Origin: Nostoc sp. S13
GTDB taxonomy: Bacteria; Cyanobacteriota; Cyanobacteriia; Cyanobacteriales; Nostocaceae
Assembly (NCBI RefSeq): GCF_029379315.1
Contig: NZ_JAQYWQ010000066.1
Coordinates: 1-39,979 of the forward strand
Direction: 5' to 3'
Length of the DNA: 39,979 bases
Made by a program: the position numbers and the translations under genes. Shown here one piece after another: positions 24,850 through 34,700 of the stretch. How positions within the stretch are numbered: the first letter of the stretch is position 1; every line of letters starts with the position of its first letter. The notes beneath the pieces are model-generated. The model had not been told where the DNA came from. It saw only the letters and a program-made list of their open reading frames with translations, and made no database searches.

Positions 24850-25106
24850 AAATTACTGTTGAATTTTGATCATGCCTTGAGTTTAACTGTTGATTAACCG
24901 CTTGTGTCAATAATTACTCTGACAGGCTCAAGTAAAAAATCGATTGTTGTTATTTGGTTATTTGCGCCTAAAACATCAACTTCATCGCCGACAAACTCCC
25001 CTTAAGCAGCAGGAGCGATCGCCTTGAAAGCCCCTTAATTAGGAAATCCGGATTTTTTCTTGATTACAGACTACTATTTTTAGTCGCATAAACGCATAAT
25101 AGAATA

Positions 25107-26333
25107 GTGACTGATTTGTTCGCCCCTTTACAATCTCTCAAACAAGGTCACTGGTTCAAGCTCATCTGCGGAGCCAGCTTCCAGCATTTGCCGGCAGTCA
25201 GAAATTTAACGTTAGCCTATACTTTGGCGGGCGCTGACTGCATAGATGTCGCAGCTGATCCAGCAGTGATTGCATCGGCGCAAGCAGCGCTACAAGTAGC
25301 CAGAACTCTTGCTAGGGAAGCCCAAAAGCGAGGCTTTGACTACAAAGGCAACTCACCCTTTTTGATGGTCAGCTTGAACGATGGAGAAGACCCACATTTT
25401 CGGAAAGCAGAATTTAATCCTACTAAGTGTCCTACAGACTGCCCTAGACCCTGTGAACGGATTTGTCCGGCACAAGCAATCGTGTTTAACAGTATAAAAG
25501 AAGACTTTTCGGGAGTATTATCACAAAAGTGTTATGGCTGCGGTCGTTGTATACCAGTTTGTCCCTATGATATAATTTATACAAGTTCCTATATGTCAAC
25601 GCCGGGAGCGATCGCGCCATTGGTAATGTCAACGGGAGTAGATGCCGTAGAAATCCATACAAAAGTCGGGCGGTTGGCAGAATTTGAGCAATTATGGCAA
25701 GCAATTTCACCGTGGGCCGATCAACTAAAGTTACTAGCTATCAGTTGTCCCGATGGCGAGGGGATGACTGACTACCTAAGAGCAGTATATGAACTGATTA
25801 CCCCGCTCAACAGTGCTTTAATTTGGCAAACCGACGGTCGTCCGATGAGTGGTGATATTGGCGATGGCACTACTTTAGCGGCGGTGAAATTAGGGCAAAA
25901 AGTTTTGGCAGCTAAGTTACCGGGATATGTGCAGTTAGCAGGCGGCACTAATAGCTATACCGTTGCTAAGTTAAAGGCAATGGGACTACTCAACGATTTT
26001 AGATTGCCGATTTTAGATTTTGGATTAGAAGACGCCAATCCACAATCAAAAATCCAAAATCGTTCGACTGAGCGTAGCCGTACTCCTTTGGAGAAGCAAG
26101 CTGCGCGTAGCGTTCCGCAGGAAAGTCCAAAATCCAAAATTTCCGGGGTCGCCTACGGTAGCTACGCCCGTGTACTGCTGTCACCAATTCTCGAACAGTT
26201 AGAGAATAAGGAGGTAAGTAACACCAATGTAAAGGCAACTGTTCGCCTAGAAGAAGATGACGTATTACTTTGGCAAGCTGTAGAACTTGCCCATTCTCTG
26301 GTTTCCCAGATCAAGTCACAGCAGGAGCGTTAA
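25107..26333 (+). CDS. ldpA: LdpA-like iron-sulfur protein (circadian light input)
   Basis: A 408-residue cytoplasmic protein with two 4Fe-4S binding motifs: KCPTDCPRPCERICP (about residues 108-122) and CYGCGRCIPVCPYD (about 141-154). LdpA in Synechococcus senses cellular redox state and adjusts clock period to light; the role here is inferred by homology. Other family features: KLICGASFQHLPAVRNL near the N-terminus and GVAYGSYARVLLSPILEQL near the C-terminus. GTG at 25107 is used as the start; no ATG precedes the conserved region. Residues about 308-346 are encoded by two kinds of genomic repeat (AATCCAAAAT tandem units and a CGTAGC/GCGCGTAGCG palindrome) inserted in frame, which accounts for the protein being longer than the ~350-residue Synechococcus one. 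Confidence 0.88.
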   Translation: MTDLFAPLQSLKQGHWFKLICGASFQHLPAVRNLTLAYTLAGADCIDVAADPAVIASAQAALQVARTLAREAQKRGFDYKGNSPFLMVSLNDGEDPHFRKAEFNPTKCPTDCPRPCERICPAQAIVFNSIKEDFSGVLSQKCYGCGRCIPVCPYDIIYTSSYMSTPGAIAPLVMSTGVDAVEIHTKVGRLAEFEQLWQAISPWADQLKLLAISCPDGEGMTDYLRAVYELITPLNSALIWQTDGRPMSGDIGDGTTLAAVKLGQKVLAAKLPGYVQLAGGTNSYTVAKLKAMGLLNDFRLPILDFGLEDANPQSKIQNRSTERSRTPLEKQAARSVPQESPKSKISGVAYGSYARVLLSPILEQLENKEVSNTNVKATVRLEEDDVLLWQAVELAHSLVSQIKSQQER

Positions 26334-26417
26334 TCGCTCGTTAAGGAAAATTACCCACGGTGGGTTCTCCTGTACGTAAATGTCCTCGCTATCTCTAAAA
26401 ACGTCACCATAGAAAGC

Positions 26418-28160
26418 ATGACGATTACAGACGATCTCCAAAAGTTATTAGACATTTTGCCCCAAGACCTGCGACAAGCACTAGAGAATCATCCCAAACG
26501 AGATAGTTTAGTAGAAGTGGTCTTGGATTTGGGTCGTCGCCCAGAGGCTCGCTTTCCCAATCAAGCTGAGTATCTGAGCGAAGTACCCGTTACTCAAGAA
26601 CAGATAGATGATTGCATTCAACGAGTCGGAATCTTTGGCGGAGATAATCGGGCAGGAATTGAGCAAACTTTGCATCGGATCAGCGCTATTCGCAACCGCA
26701 CGGGTAAGGTTATTGGCTTGACCTGTCGCGTTGGTCGGGCGGTATTCGGAACCATTGGCATGATCCGCGATTTGGTAGAAACTGGTAAATCGATTCTCAT
26801 GCTGGGGCGTCCAGGCGTGGGCAAAACTACTGCCTTACGGGAAATTGCCCGTGTTTTGGCGGATGATCTGCATAAACGAGTAGTGATTATTGACACCTCC
26901 AACGAAATCGCTGGGGATGGTGATGTTGCTCACCCCGCCATTGGTCGCGCTCGGCGGATGCAAGTGGCTCATCCAAATCAACAACATCAGGTGATGATTG
27001 AGGCAGTGGAAAACCATATGCCAGAAGTCATTGTCATTGATGAAATTGGCACGGAACTAGAAGCTTTAGCGGCTCGTACCATTGCGGAACGGGGTGTACA
27101 GTTGGTGGGTACTGCCCACGGGAATCAGATCGAAAATCTAATTAAAAACCCCACCTTGGCTGATTTAGTTGGGGGTATCCAAGCTGTGACGCTAGGAGAC
27201 GACGAAGCCAGACGCCGAGGCTCTCAAAAGACTGTTTTGGAGCGTAAAGCCCCGCCTACCTTTGAAATTGCGGTGGAAATGTTGGAACGCCAACGCTGGA
27301 CAGTACACGAAAGTGTTGCTGACTCAGTAGATAGTCTGCTGCGCGGGCGTCAGGCTACCCCACAAACGAGAACCGTTGATGATCATGGCAAAGTCGCTGT
27401 TACAAGGCAGTTAGCTGTTGTCAACGGTCGCGGTGGACATTTAGGGACAGTGGAAGAATCTTTCCCACCGGCGCGACCGTCTAATGGCTCTAACGGTTGG
27501 CGTTCATCTGGACAAATGGTAGCACTGCCGCAATTGCCAGTAGAGCGGGTGACTGGACGCAGTGAGTTCGATCGCTTGCTGGATGAATCCTTCAATTATT
27601 CTGAAAGCATTGATTTGGATGCTGCTACAAGAGTGCCAGGGCCGAATGGTGAAGATTTGCCATTGCACGTTTATCCTTATGGCGTTAGCCGCCACCAACT
27701 GGAACAGGTAATTAGTGTGCTAACTTTACCCGTGGTATTGACAAAAGACATAGATAGTGCTGATGCAATTTTAGCACTGCGATCGCACGTCAAAAACCAC
27801 GCCAAATTACGCCAAATGGCCAAAGCGCGTCATGTACCGATCCACATGATTAAGTCCAGCACCATTCCCCAAATTACCCGTGGTTTGCGGCGGTTGCTGA
27901 ACATCGACGACCCGGATATGGCCGATGACCGTGAACTGCAACTGTTTTTGCACAATGGTAGCGATGATGAGATGGATGCCTTGGAAGAAGCTAGACTTGC
28001 TGTTGAGCAAATTGTGATTCCGAAAGGACAGCCAGTCGAGTTATTGCCGCGTTCTCCCCAAGTCCGCAAAATGCAACATGAGTTGGTAGAACATTATCGC
28101 CTCAAGTCGCATAGTTTTGGTGAAGAACCAAATAGAAGATTGCGGATTTATCCGGCATAA
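26418..28160 (+). CDS. R3H-domain AAA ATPase (Ycf45/SpoIIIAA-like)
   Basis: A 580-residue P-loop ATPase found throughout cyanobacteria and as Ycf45 in some plastids. The central ATPase domain has Walker A GRPGVGKTT (about 130-138), DTSNEIAGDGD, Walker B EVIVIDEIG (about 200-208) and a conserved LVGTAHGN; it resembles SpoIIIAA-type ATPases. A linker of about 100 residues follows, then a nucleotide-binding-like segment and a C-terminal R3H single-strand nucleic-acid binding motif (about 545-578, VRKMQHELVEHYRLKSHSFG, EPNRRLRIYP). The cellular role is not established; nucleic-acid-coupled ATPase activity is the family inference. It starts 84 bp after ldpA on the same strand, which allows co-transcription. 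Confidence 0.9.
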   Translation: MTITDDLQKLLDILPQDLRQALENHPKRDSLVEVVLDLGRRPEARFPNQAEYLSEVPVTQEQIDDCIQRVGIFGGDNRAGIEQTLHRISAIRNRTGKVIGLTCRVGRAVFGTIGMIRDLVETGKSILMLGRPGVGKTTALREIARVLADDLHKRVVIIDTSNEIAGDGDVAHPAIGRARRMQVAHPNQQHQVMIEAVENHMPEVIVIDEIGTELEALAARTIAERGVQLVGTAHGNQIENLIKNPTLADLVGGIQAVTLGDDEARRRGSQKTVLERKAPPTFEIAVEMLERQRWTVHESVADSVDSLLRGRQATPQTRTVDDHGKVAVTRQLAVVNGRGGHLGTVEESFPPARPSNGSNGWRSSGQMVALPQLPVERVTGRSEFDRLLDESFNYSESIDLDAATRVPGPNGEDLPLHVYPYGVSRHQLEQVISVLTLPVVLTKDIDSADAILALRSHVKNHAKLRQMAKARHVPIHMIKSSTIPQITRGLRRLLNIDDPDMADDRELQLFLHNGSDDEMDALEEARLAVEQIVIPKGQPVELLPRSPQVRKMQHELVEHYRLKSHSFGEEPNRRLRIYPA

Positions 28161-28173
28161 CCTTATCCCCAAA

Positions 28174-28218
28174 CCCTCTCCGTTAGCGTCAGCCTGGCGT
28201 TAGGCATAGCGGAGAGGG
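28174..28218. terminator. Hairpin after the R3H ATPase gene
   Basis: CCCTCTCCG (28174-28182) and CGGAGAGGG (28210-28218) form a perfect 9-bp GC-rich stem; the loop is a TTAGCGTCAGCCTGGCGTTA repeat that can also fold. It begins 14 bp after the stop codon. No T-run follows, so it may be a dispersed repeat that doubles as terminator. Confidence 0.4.
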
Positions 28219-28565
28219 GAATCACACAATTTTGGATTTTAGATTTTAGATTTTAGATTGAAGAGAGCAATCAAGTGACTGGCTCTGGATTTTATTTTAG
28301 ATTTTAGATTTATTCTCGCATTTAAATTAGCTTGCTCTCGGAGGATGTTTGAAAAGTCGTAAAGTATACTGGTATCGCAAGGCGGAATTCGTAATTCGTA
28401 ATGACGCTCTCTACGAGATGCTAAAAGCGTAGCTTGCTTCTCTGTGCCACAAAACGAGAAATCAAGTTTCCAAAATTTAAAATATAAAATTTGTTAAACT
28501 ATCGTAAATCTTGTTTTAACCTCGAACTCTCAAACTATAAAGCATAGATTTGTGAGGTTTGAGAT
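28219..28565. other. Repeat-rich spacer before the glycerophosphodiesterase gene
   Basis: Holds ATTTTAG heptamer runs (about 28231-28260 and 28290-28312), an ATTCGTA repeat and a palindromic CTCTACGAGATG...AAGCGTAGCTTGCTTCTCT block (about 28406-28442). The last ~90 bp before 28566 are AT-rich and should contain the promoter. No gene seen. Confidence 0.5.
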
Positions 28566-29924
28566 ATGCTTCGGCTCAAAGGTTATATATTATTTCTCTG
28601 CTTTTTTCTAGCATTATCTATTTCAGTCATTCTAGGCAGTATGAATTTTGTTCAGGCTATTGACAGCCTCAACCCAAAGCTTCCTAAGCTAAATACTCTC
28701 TACGGACAACCTCCGATAGTAATCGGTCATCGCGGCGGTGGAACTGGTTATCGTCCCGAACATACGGTGGGAGATTTCGGAGGTGATCTGATTGGTTCTC
28801 ACAACTTAGGAATTGAATTTGGTGCAGACTACATTGAACCTGATTTGGTACTAACTAAGGATGGAGTCCTGATTGTTCGCCACGAACCTCTATTGGCAAC
28901 AGTGAAAACAGATAACAATGGCAAGATTATTTACGATGATCATGGGAAACCTACTATCCTAGAAGCCACAACAAATGTTGCCGATGTTTCAGAATTTGCT
29001 AAACGTCTAACAACCAAAGTCCTTGACGGGAATAGTGTTACAGGTTGGTTTGCAGAAGACTTTACTTTAGCTGAGATTAAGAAACTGCGGGCAATCGAGC
29101 GCCTTCCTAAGATTCGTCCTCAGAACACTAAGTATAATGGTGTGTTTCAAATCCCTACTTTTGATGAAGTTATCAACCTTGCCAAACGCAGTGAAGCAAA
29201 AACTGGTCGGAAAATTGGTATCTATCCCGAAACCAAGCACCCGACATATTTTGCTGAAGCTGGTAAATATTTAGATGGCACTCCTATCCATGTTAATACT
29301 TCACAACTTCTGATTAATCGCTTGGTTGCGAACGGCTACACCAATCGCGATCGCATTTTTATTCAATCTTTTGAAGTCTCTAATCTGAAAGAATTAAAAA
29401 ATAAGATCATGCCAGCTGCTGGAGTCGATATTCCTCTGATTCAGTTAATTGATAGCAGTGGCGCTCCTTATGACTTTGTTTACCACAAGGTTGCTCAAAC
29501 CTACGCTGATCTGATCACTCCTAAAGGATTGACCCAAGTTAAAACTTATGCAACAGGAATTGGCCCTGACAAACGGCTAATTGTCCCTGCCTCTGCACGA
29601 TTGAATAAGCAAGGTCAACCGATTGATATTAATGGAGATGGACAGATAAGTGATGCCGATAAGTTCCTCGGACAGCCAACTTCCTTAGTTACTGATGCTC
29701 ATAATGCTGGCTTGCTACTCCATCCTTACACCTTCCGCAGCGATTCATATTTTCTCTCCCCTGACTACCACGGGCAACCACTTCTTGAGTTTGAACAGTT
29801 CATTAAGTTAGGAATAGATGGCTATTTTACTGACTTTGCTAATTTTGGATATGTTGCCAAGGAAAAAGCGATACATCATCCCGTGAACCTCAAAGAATTA
29901 GAATATGGGAAATTCCAAAATTGA
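28566..29924 (+). CDS. glpQ: Exported glycerophosphodiester phosphodiesterase
   Basis: A 452-residue GlpQ-type enzyme hydrolysing glycerophosphodiesters to glycerol-3-phosphate and an alcohol, useful for phosphate scavenging from lipid head groups. Signal peptide at residues 1-34 (YILFLCFFLALSISVILG, cleavage near VQAID). Catalytic motifs: VIGHRGGGTGYRPEHT (His and Glu), IEPDLVLTKDG and IVRHEP; the C-terminal GIDGYFTDFANFG is also typical. Between barrel strands DINGDGQISDADKF forms an EF-hand/dockerin-like calcium loop, as in other long periplasmic GlpQ-like enzymes, which need Ca2+. The ATG at 28566 has GAGG nine bases upstream. Periplasmic or secreted location inferred. Confidence 0.93.
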   Translation: MLRLKGYILFLCFFLALSISVILGSMNFVQAIDSLNPKLPKLNTLYGQPPIVIGHRGGGTGYRPEHTVGDFGGDLIGSHNLGIEFGADYIEPDLVLTKDGVLIVRHEPLLATVKTDNNGKIIYDDHGKPTILEATTNVADVSEFAKRLTTKVLDGNSVTGWFAEDFTLAEIKKLRAIERLPKIRPQNTKYNGVFQIPTFDEVINLAKRSEAKTGRKIGIYPETKHPTYFAEAGKYLDGTPIHVNTSQLLINRLVANGYTNRDRIFIQSFEVSNLKELKNKIMPAAGVDIPLIQLIDSSGAPYDFVYHKVAQTYADLITPKGLTQVKTYATGIGPDKRLIVPASARLNKQGQPIDINGDGQISDADKFLGQPTSLVTDAHNAGLLLHPYTFRSDSYFLSPDYHGQPLLEFEQFIKLGIDGYFTDFANFGYVAKEKAIHHPVNLKELEYGKFQN

Positions 29925-30156
29925 ACTAACCCACAGTAACGTTTACACCTCAACTACGGCAAATGAGTGAGCGATCGCTCTTGTTCAAAAAGTAGCTCAA
30001 ATTGCTGTAAGATCGAAAAACGGGTTAAACTTGAAGAGGATTTGATAGGATTGTATGTACTTGATGTCGACGTAATTAACCGAACAATTACATACAGTTC
30101 CGAAATTCCTCGATAAAAGCAAACAATAGTTTTATGATTGGTGTATCAGCTTGATA
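29925..30156. other. Spacer between glpQ and the CRISPR leader
   Basis: AT-rich, with one HIP1 site (GCGATCGC near 29973). No gene and no strong repeat seen. Confidence 0.4.
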
Positions 30157-30358
30157 TTTGGCAAGTCGAAGCGGGGGCTAAAACCCTGGGGTATGTGCCA
30201 AAATCGCCAGAACCTTGACAAATCAATAACTACAGCCTTTCATAAATGCAGGAAGTTGCAAATGACTTGCAATAAGGCAGGCTGAAAATGACCAAAATTT
30301 TCGACCTGCCAAAACCATTCCCAGGAAGCTTGCTCTCGTTAGGTTTCAGCACCGAGCG
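30157..30358 (+). promoter_or_regulatory. CRISPR leader
   Basis: About 200 bp just before the first repeat. It contains TTTGGCA (30157-30163) and TGCCAAA (30197-30203) as inverted repeats around GAAGCGGGGGCTAAAACCCTG, a block resembling leaders of other Nostocales arrays as I remember them, then ACCTTGACAAATCAATAA. TTGACA at 30216-30221 with TCATAA 18 bases on (30240-30245) is a plausible array promoter. The position agrees with the orientation given by the ACTGAAAC repeat end. Confidence 0.6.
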
Positions 30359-30918
30359 GTTTCCATTCACAAAATCCCCTCACGGGGACTGAAACTATAG
30401 CTTGCTATTTCCCGTTTAATTCTATTCAAAGGTTTCCATTAACAAAATCCCCTCACGGGGACTGAAACTTAAAGAGCCTGTAGCTGTTGACAAACAAGCT
30501 AAACAATGGATGTTTCGATTAACAAAATTCCCTCACGGGGACTGAAACTAGATAATTTATCTTCTAAGAGTAAAACTGCTATAAGTTTCCATTAACAAAA
30601 TCCCCTCACGGGGACTGAAACAAACTACACATTCAACAGACCAAGCACTTATTAATGGTTTCCATTAACAAAATCCCCTCACGGGGACTGAAACTAAAAG
30701 ACTGACCTCTTTGCATCAACTGCTTTAATTAAGTTTCCATTAACAAAATCCCCTCACGGGGACTGAAACTATCTTGAGGGTGATTTGTCTGTTGTATAAC
30801 TTTCTTTGGTGTTTCCATTAACAAAATCCCCTCACGGGGACTGAAACAATCCTGGAACTTTGAGAAATTGGGAATTAGGCAGTTTCTATTAACAAAATCC
30901 CCTCACGGGGACTGAAAC
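30359..30918 (+). CRISPR. CRISPR array, 8 repeats and 7 spacers
   Basis: 37-bp repeats beginning GTTTCCATTAACAAAATC and ending CACGGGGACTGAAAC, at 30359, 30432, 30512, 30585, 30658, 30733, 30811 and 30882. Spacers are 36, 43, 36, 36, 38, 41 and 34 bp. Repeats 2, 4, 5, 6 and 7 are identical; repeat 1 has one change (position 10), repeat 3 two (positions 6 and 18), repeat 8 one (position 6). CCCC-TCAC-GGGG inside the repeat makes a short stem, and the ACTGAAAC end matches the typical 8-nt crRNA 5' handle, so the array is read on the plus strand. No cas gene is in the window, so the type cannot be set from context; the repeat would suit a type I or III system. Confidence 0.97.
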
Positions 30919-30975
30919 ACAAAAAAACACCCTCCATAATGATGGCTGAAGTTCTATAATCTTAAAATTTGAATA

Positions 30976-31005
30976 TTGTCAAAGGCACATCAATTAAGGT
31001 AGTAT
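30976..31005 (+). promoter_or_regulatory. Candidate promoter of the GNAT gene
   Basis: TTGTCA (30976-30981) and TAGTAT (31000-31005) with an 18-bp spacing, 27 bp before the start codon. It would give the acetyltransferase its own promoter, independent of the array. Confidence 0.35.
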
Positions 31006-31032
31006 CTCTTTTATCAGAGAATGAATTGACTG

Positions 31033-31638
31033 ATGCTATTAAACGAAATCTTTCAAATATTCGATATCAGCGCAAATGAATCTGTCGAAGCGCTGATTAC
31101 GCCAATCTCTGACAAGCATATTGAAGAAATTGAATTGATATGGAAACCACAGCTTTCATCTCAGAGTGCTTTGGATCAAAACTTTAATATAACTAAGTAC
31201 TTGAATCAGCCTAATATTTATGAAGTATATGTTTTGACCTGCGAGAACAATCTTCAAGGGATAATAGTTCTAAGTTTTAATAGATGTGCCTCTAGCCTAA
31301 AGTCAACTGAAAAATTAGTTTATTTAAACCTAGTAAATGTGGCTCCTTGGAATCGCATATTTTTGGAAGAAAATAGAAGGTATAAGGGTGTCGGAAGTAG
31401 TCTGGTTGTCTTTGGAATCTCGCGGAGTATTGAATTAGGTTTTGAGGGTAGGGTTGGATTGCATTCTCTAGAAGAGGCTGAAAATTTTTATAGACATCTA
31501 GGATTTGTTGATTTAGGTTATGATTTATCTTATTTAGAAAGTGAAGCTAATCCCAGCCCTGTCAAATATTTTGAGATGACGGAAAGGCAAGCAGAGCTAA
31601 CTCTATTAAATTTTTGGTTAAGCATCTATTTGTCTTAA
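31033..31638 (+). CDS. GNAT-family N-acetyltransferase
   Basis: A 201-residue protein with a GNAT acetyl-CoA fold in its second half: LVYLNLVNVAPWNR (strand 4), the pyrophosphate loop RYKGVGSSLVVFGISRSIEL (Q/RxxGxG/A pattern), and GLHSLEEAENFYRHLGF, the usual strand 5 and helix 4 with the Tyr. The first ~65 residues hold predicted helices with no recognised motif. Substrate unknown; there is no signal peptide. It lies 115 bp after the CRISPR array and 57 bp before a decayed copy of the same repeat, so it appears to occupy the distal end of a once longer array. AT content is higher than in the neighbouring housekeeping genes. No Shine-Dalgarno sequence is obvious (AGAGAATGAATTG precedes the ATG). 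Confidence 0.8.
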   Translation: MLLNEIFQIFDISANESVEALITPISDKHIEEIELIWKPQLSSQSALDQNFNITKYLNQPNIYEVYVLTCENNLQGIIVLSFNRCASSLKSTEKLVYLNLVNVAPWNRIFLEENRRYKGVGSSLVVFGISRSIELGFEGRVGLHSLEEAENFYRHLGFVDLGYDLSYLESEANPSPVKYFEMTERQAELTLLNFWLSIYLS

Positions 31639-31694
31639 CCTTTTTAAAGTGAACTTTGTGATACATGCCTTCTCGGATATGGGACAACCTTTTA

Positions 31695-31731
31695 GTTTCC
31701 ACTAACAAAATCCTCTCATGGGAACTTAAGC
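31695..31731 (+). repeat. Orphan, decayed CRISPR repeat
   Basis: A 37-bp segment identical to the array repeat at 31 positions, with changes at positions 8, 20, 25, 29, 33 and 36. Same orientation as the array, 776 bp beyond its last repeat. Mostly transitions, including loss of the GGGG half of the stem, as expected for a repeat no longer under selection. Confidence 0.88.
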
Positions 31732-31756
31732 TAATGCCCTTTGATAATCAGTATTC

Positions 31757-34700
31757 TCAGCTGACCTTGGGTTTTTTGAAGAAAAATCGGGAAAACTTAA
31801 ACTTAGGTTGGCCAAGGTTTTTCCGCAATCCCTCCATGTAAATGTAAAACACTGGAGTCAGATAGAGAGTCAATATCTGAGAGAATAATAATCCACCAAC
31901 GATCGCAATCCCCAAAGGACGACGCGCTTCTGAACCTACCCCCGTCCCCAAAGCAATGGGCAATGTCCCAATTAAAGCTGCCATCGTCGTCATCATAATC
32001 GGGCGGAAGCGAGTTAAGCAAGCGGCATAGATGGCATCAAAGGAATTTTTGCCTTCCTTTCGCTGCGCTTCAATCGCAAAGTCCACCAGCATAATCCCGT
32101 TTTTCTTGACAATGCCCACTAGCAGGATGATGCCGATGAAAGAGTAAAGATTTAAATCAACCTGGAAAATCAGCAGCGTCAGTAATGCGCCAAAACCCGC
32201 CGAAGGCAGACCGGAAAGAATGGTGATTGGGTGAATGAAATCCTCATAGAGAATTCCGAGAATCAGATAGATTACTACAATAGACACCAACAACAGCGCA
32301 CCTAAATCATTGAAGGACTGTTGGAAGGTTTGGGCTGAACCCTGAAAACTGGTGGTAATTGTTGAAGGTAGCACCTCACTGGCTGCTTGCTTGATCGCAT
32401 CTGTAGCCTGACTTAGAGAGGTTCCTGGTAGCGTGTCAAAAGAGATAGTCGCAGAGGGGAGTTGACCAACGTGAGCAACGGTAAGTGGGCCGACATTCTG
32501 GGTGATATTAGCGATCGCACTCAAAGGAACCAGTTTTCCTGTACTCGATTGCACATAGAGCATCGATAGGGCGCTGGGATCTTGCTGAAATTCCGGTTTA
32601 ACTTCTAAGATTACATAAAATTGGTCATTTGGGGTATAGATAGTAGAAACCTGGCTGGAACCATAAGCGGCGCTGAGGGTTTGTTCAACTTGTTGGGCGG
32701 TAATCCCCAGGGTTGCAGCTTTGTTGTGGTCAAATTGGACTTGGATTTGAGGAGTGCTGAGTTGTAAATCGCTGTCAACGTCCCGGAGTCCTGGTAGAAT
32801 TTTGACTTTATCTACAAGTTTAGGAACGTATTGGCGCAGGTCTTGCAAATTCAAACTCTGCAAGGTGAACTGATAAGTAGAATTAGTTTGTTGACCACCG
32901 ATGGGAATAGCTGGCGGAGAGCGGAGAAATGTCTTAATCCCAGTTGTACGTCTCAACTTGGGAGTTAGTTCTTGAATGATTTGGTCAGCACTGAGTTGAC
33001 GTTGAGAACGTGGTTTTAGCCGAATCGTAATTCGCCCGCCATTGACTGAACCGTTCGGGCCACTTGCACCCACAATCGAGTCAACTGCTTCAATGTTGGG
33101 GTCTTTACGAATGATATCAACAACCGTTTGCTGGTGACGCCGCATATCATCAAAGGAAATATCTTGCGCGGCTTTCGTGTTCGCCATTAATTGTCCGGTG
33201 TCTTCCGTAGGAATAAATCCTTTGGGAACGATGACGAACAGATAGATGGTCATTAGCAGCAGAATACCAGAACCAATCAGCGTCATTAGGCGGAATTTTA
33301 AGATGGGCTTGAGCGTCCAATCATATCCCCGCAGTAGGAAATCAAATCCCCCTTCTAAGAATTGATAGAGCCGATTTGGTCTTTGCTGATGGGATGAACT
33401 TAAGAAACGACTGCACAACATGGGGGTGAGACTGAGGGAAACAAAACCCGAAACCAAAATTGCCACTGCGATCGTTACGGCAAATTCATGAAATAATTTA
33501 CCGATTATTCCACTCATAAACATGATCGGGATGAACACCGCCACTAGGGAGAGGGTCATTGACAAAATGGTGAAGCTGATTTCCTTTGATCCCTTCAATG
33601 CTGCGTCTAAGGGAGATTCGCCCATTTCCCGATAACGGACGACATTTTCCAACACCACGATCGCATCATCCACGACAAAGCCTACGGAGAGGGTCAACGC
33701 CATGAGTGAGATGTTGTCTAGGGAGAAGCCCGACAAATACATCACGGCAAAAGTGCCAATGATCGCTACAGGTAGCGCCAAACTGGGAATCAGCGTTGCA
33801 GTGATGTCACGCAAGAATAAGAAAATCACCAAGATAACTAGACAAACCGAGAGAACCAAGGTAAACTTTACATCGTTAACTGAGGCTCGGATGGTTTGGG
33901 AGCGATCGTACATAATCCCCATCTCAATGGATTTGGGAACTTGTTCGCGGAGCGTAGGTAAAAGTTCCTGGATGGCATCAACGATATTTACAGTGTTAGC
34001 ACCCGGTTGCGGCTGCACGGCGAGAACAACTGAATGGCGGTTTGTCACCTTGCGATCGCTATACAAATTTGAGACTTTGACGTTTTGTTCACTATCAATC
34101 ACCTCTCCCAAATCCTGAAGCCGCACGGGCGCACCATTTTTGTAAGTTACAATCAACTGGCGATAGCCGGCAGCATCGGTGAGTTGACCGTTCGCCTGAA
34201 TTGTATAACTTTTGTAACTGCCTGAGAGAGTGCCGGTTGGCAAGTTGACATTTCCCTGTTGAATTGCAGTTTTCACCTGAGTTAGACCAATTCCCCTCGA
34301 TGCCAACTCTCGCGGGTCAAGCTGGACGCGGACTGCATATTGCTGTTGACCAAAAACCTGTACCTGAGCAACACCATTAATCATCGAGATTGGCTGACCA
34401 ACTGTTACCTCTGCGTATTCATCTACTGTCGAGATTGGCTGTGTCTCAGAATACATATAGAGGAAGAGAATCGGTGAGACAGACGGGTTAACTTTGCGGT
34501 AGGTGGGCGGGTGAGGCATTCCGGCGGGCAGTTGTCCGGCGGCGGCTGAGATAGCCCCCTGCACATCTTTGGCGGCATCTTCCACTCTGCGGCTAAAGTC
34601 GAATTGTAGGGAGATGTTGGTGCTACCAGTTGAACTGGTGGAATTGAATGAATTAAGTCCGGCAATTTCGGTAAACTGTCTTTCTAGGGGTGCGGCGACC

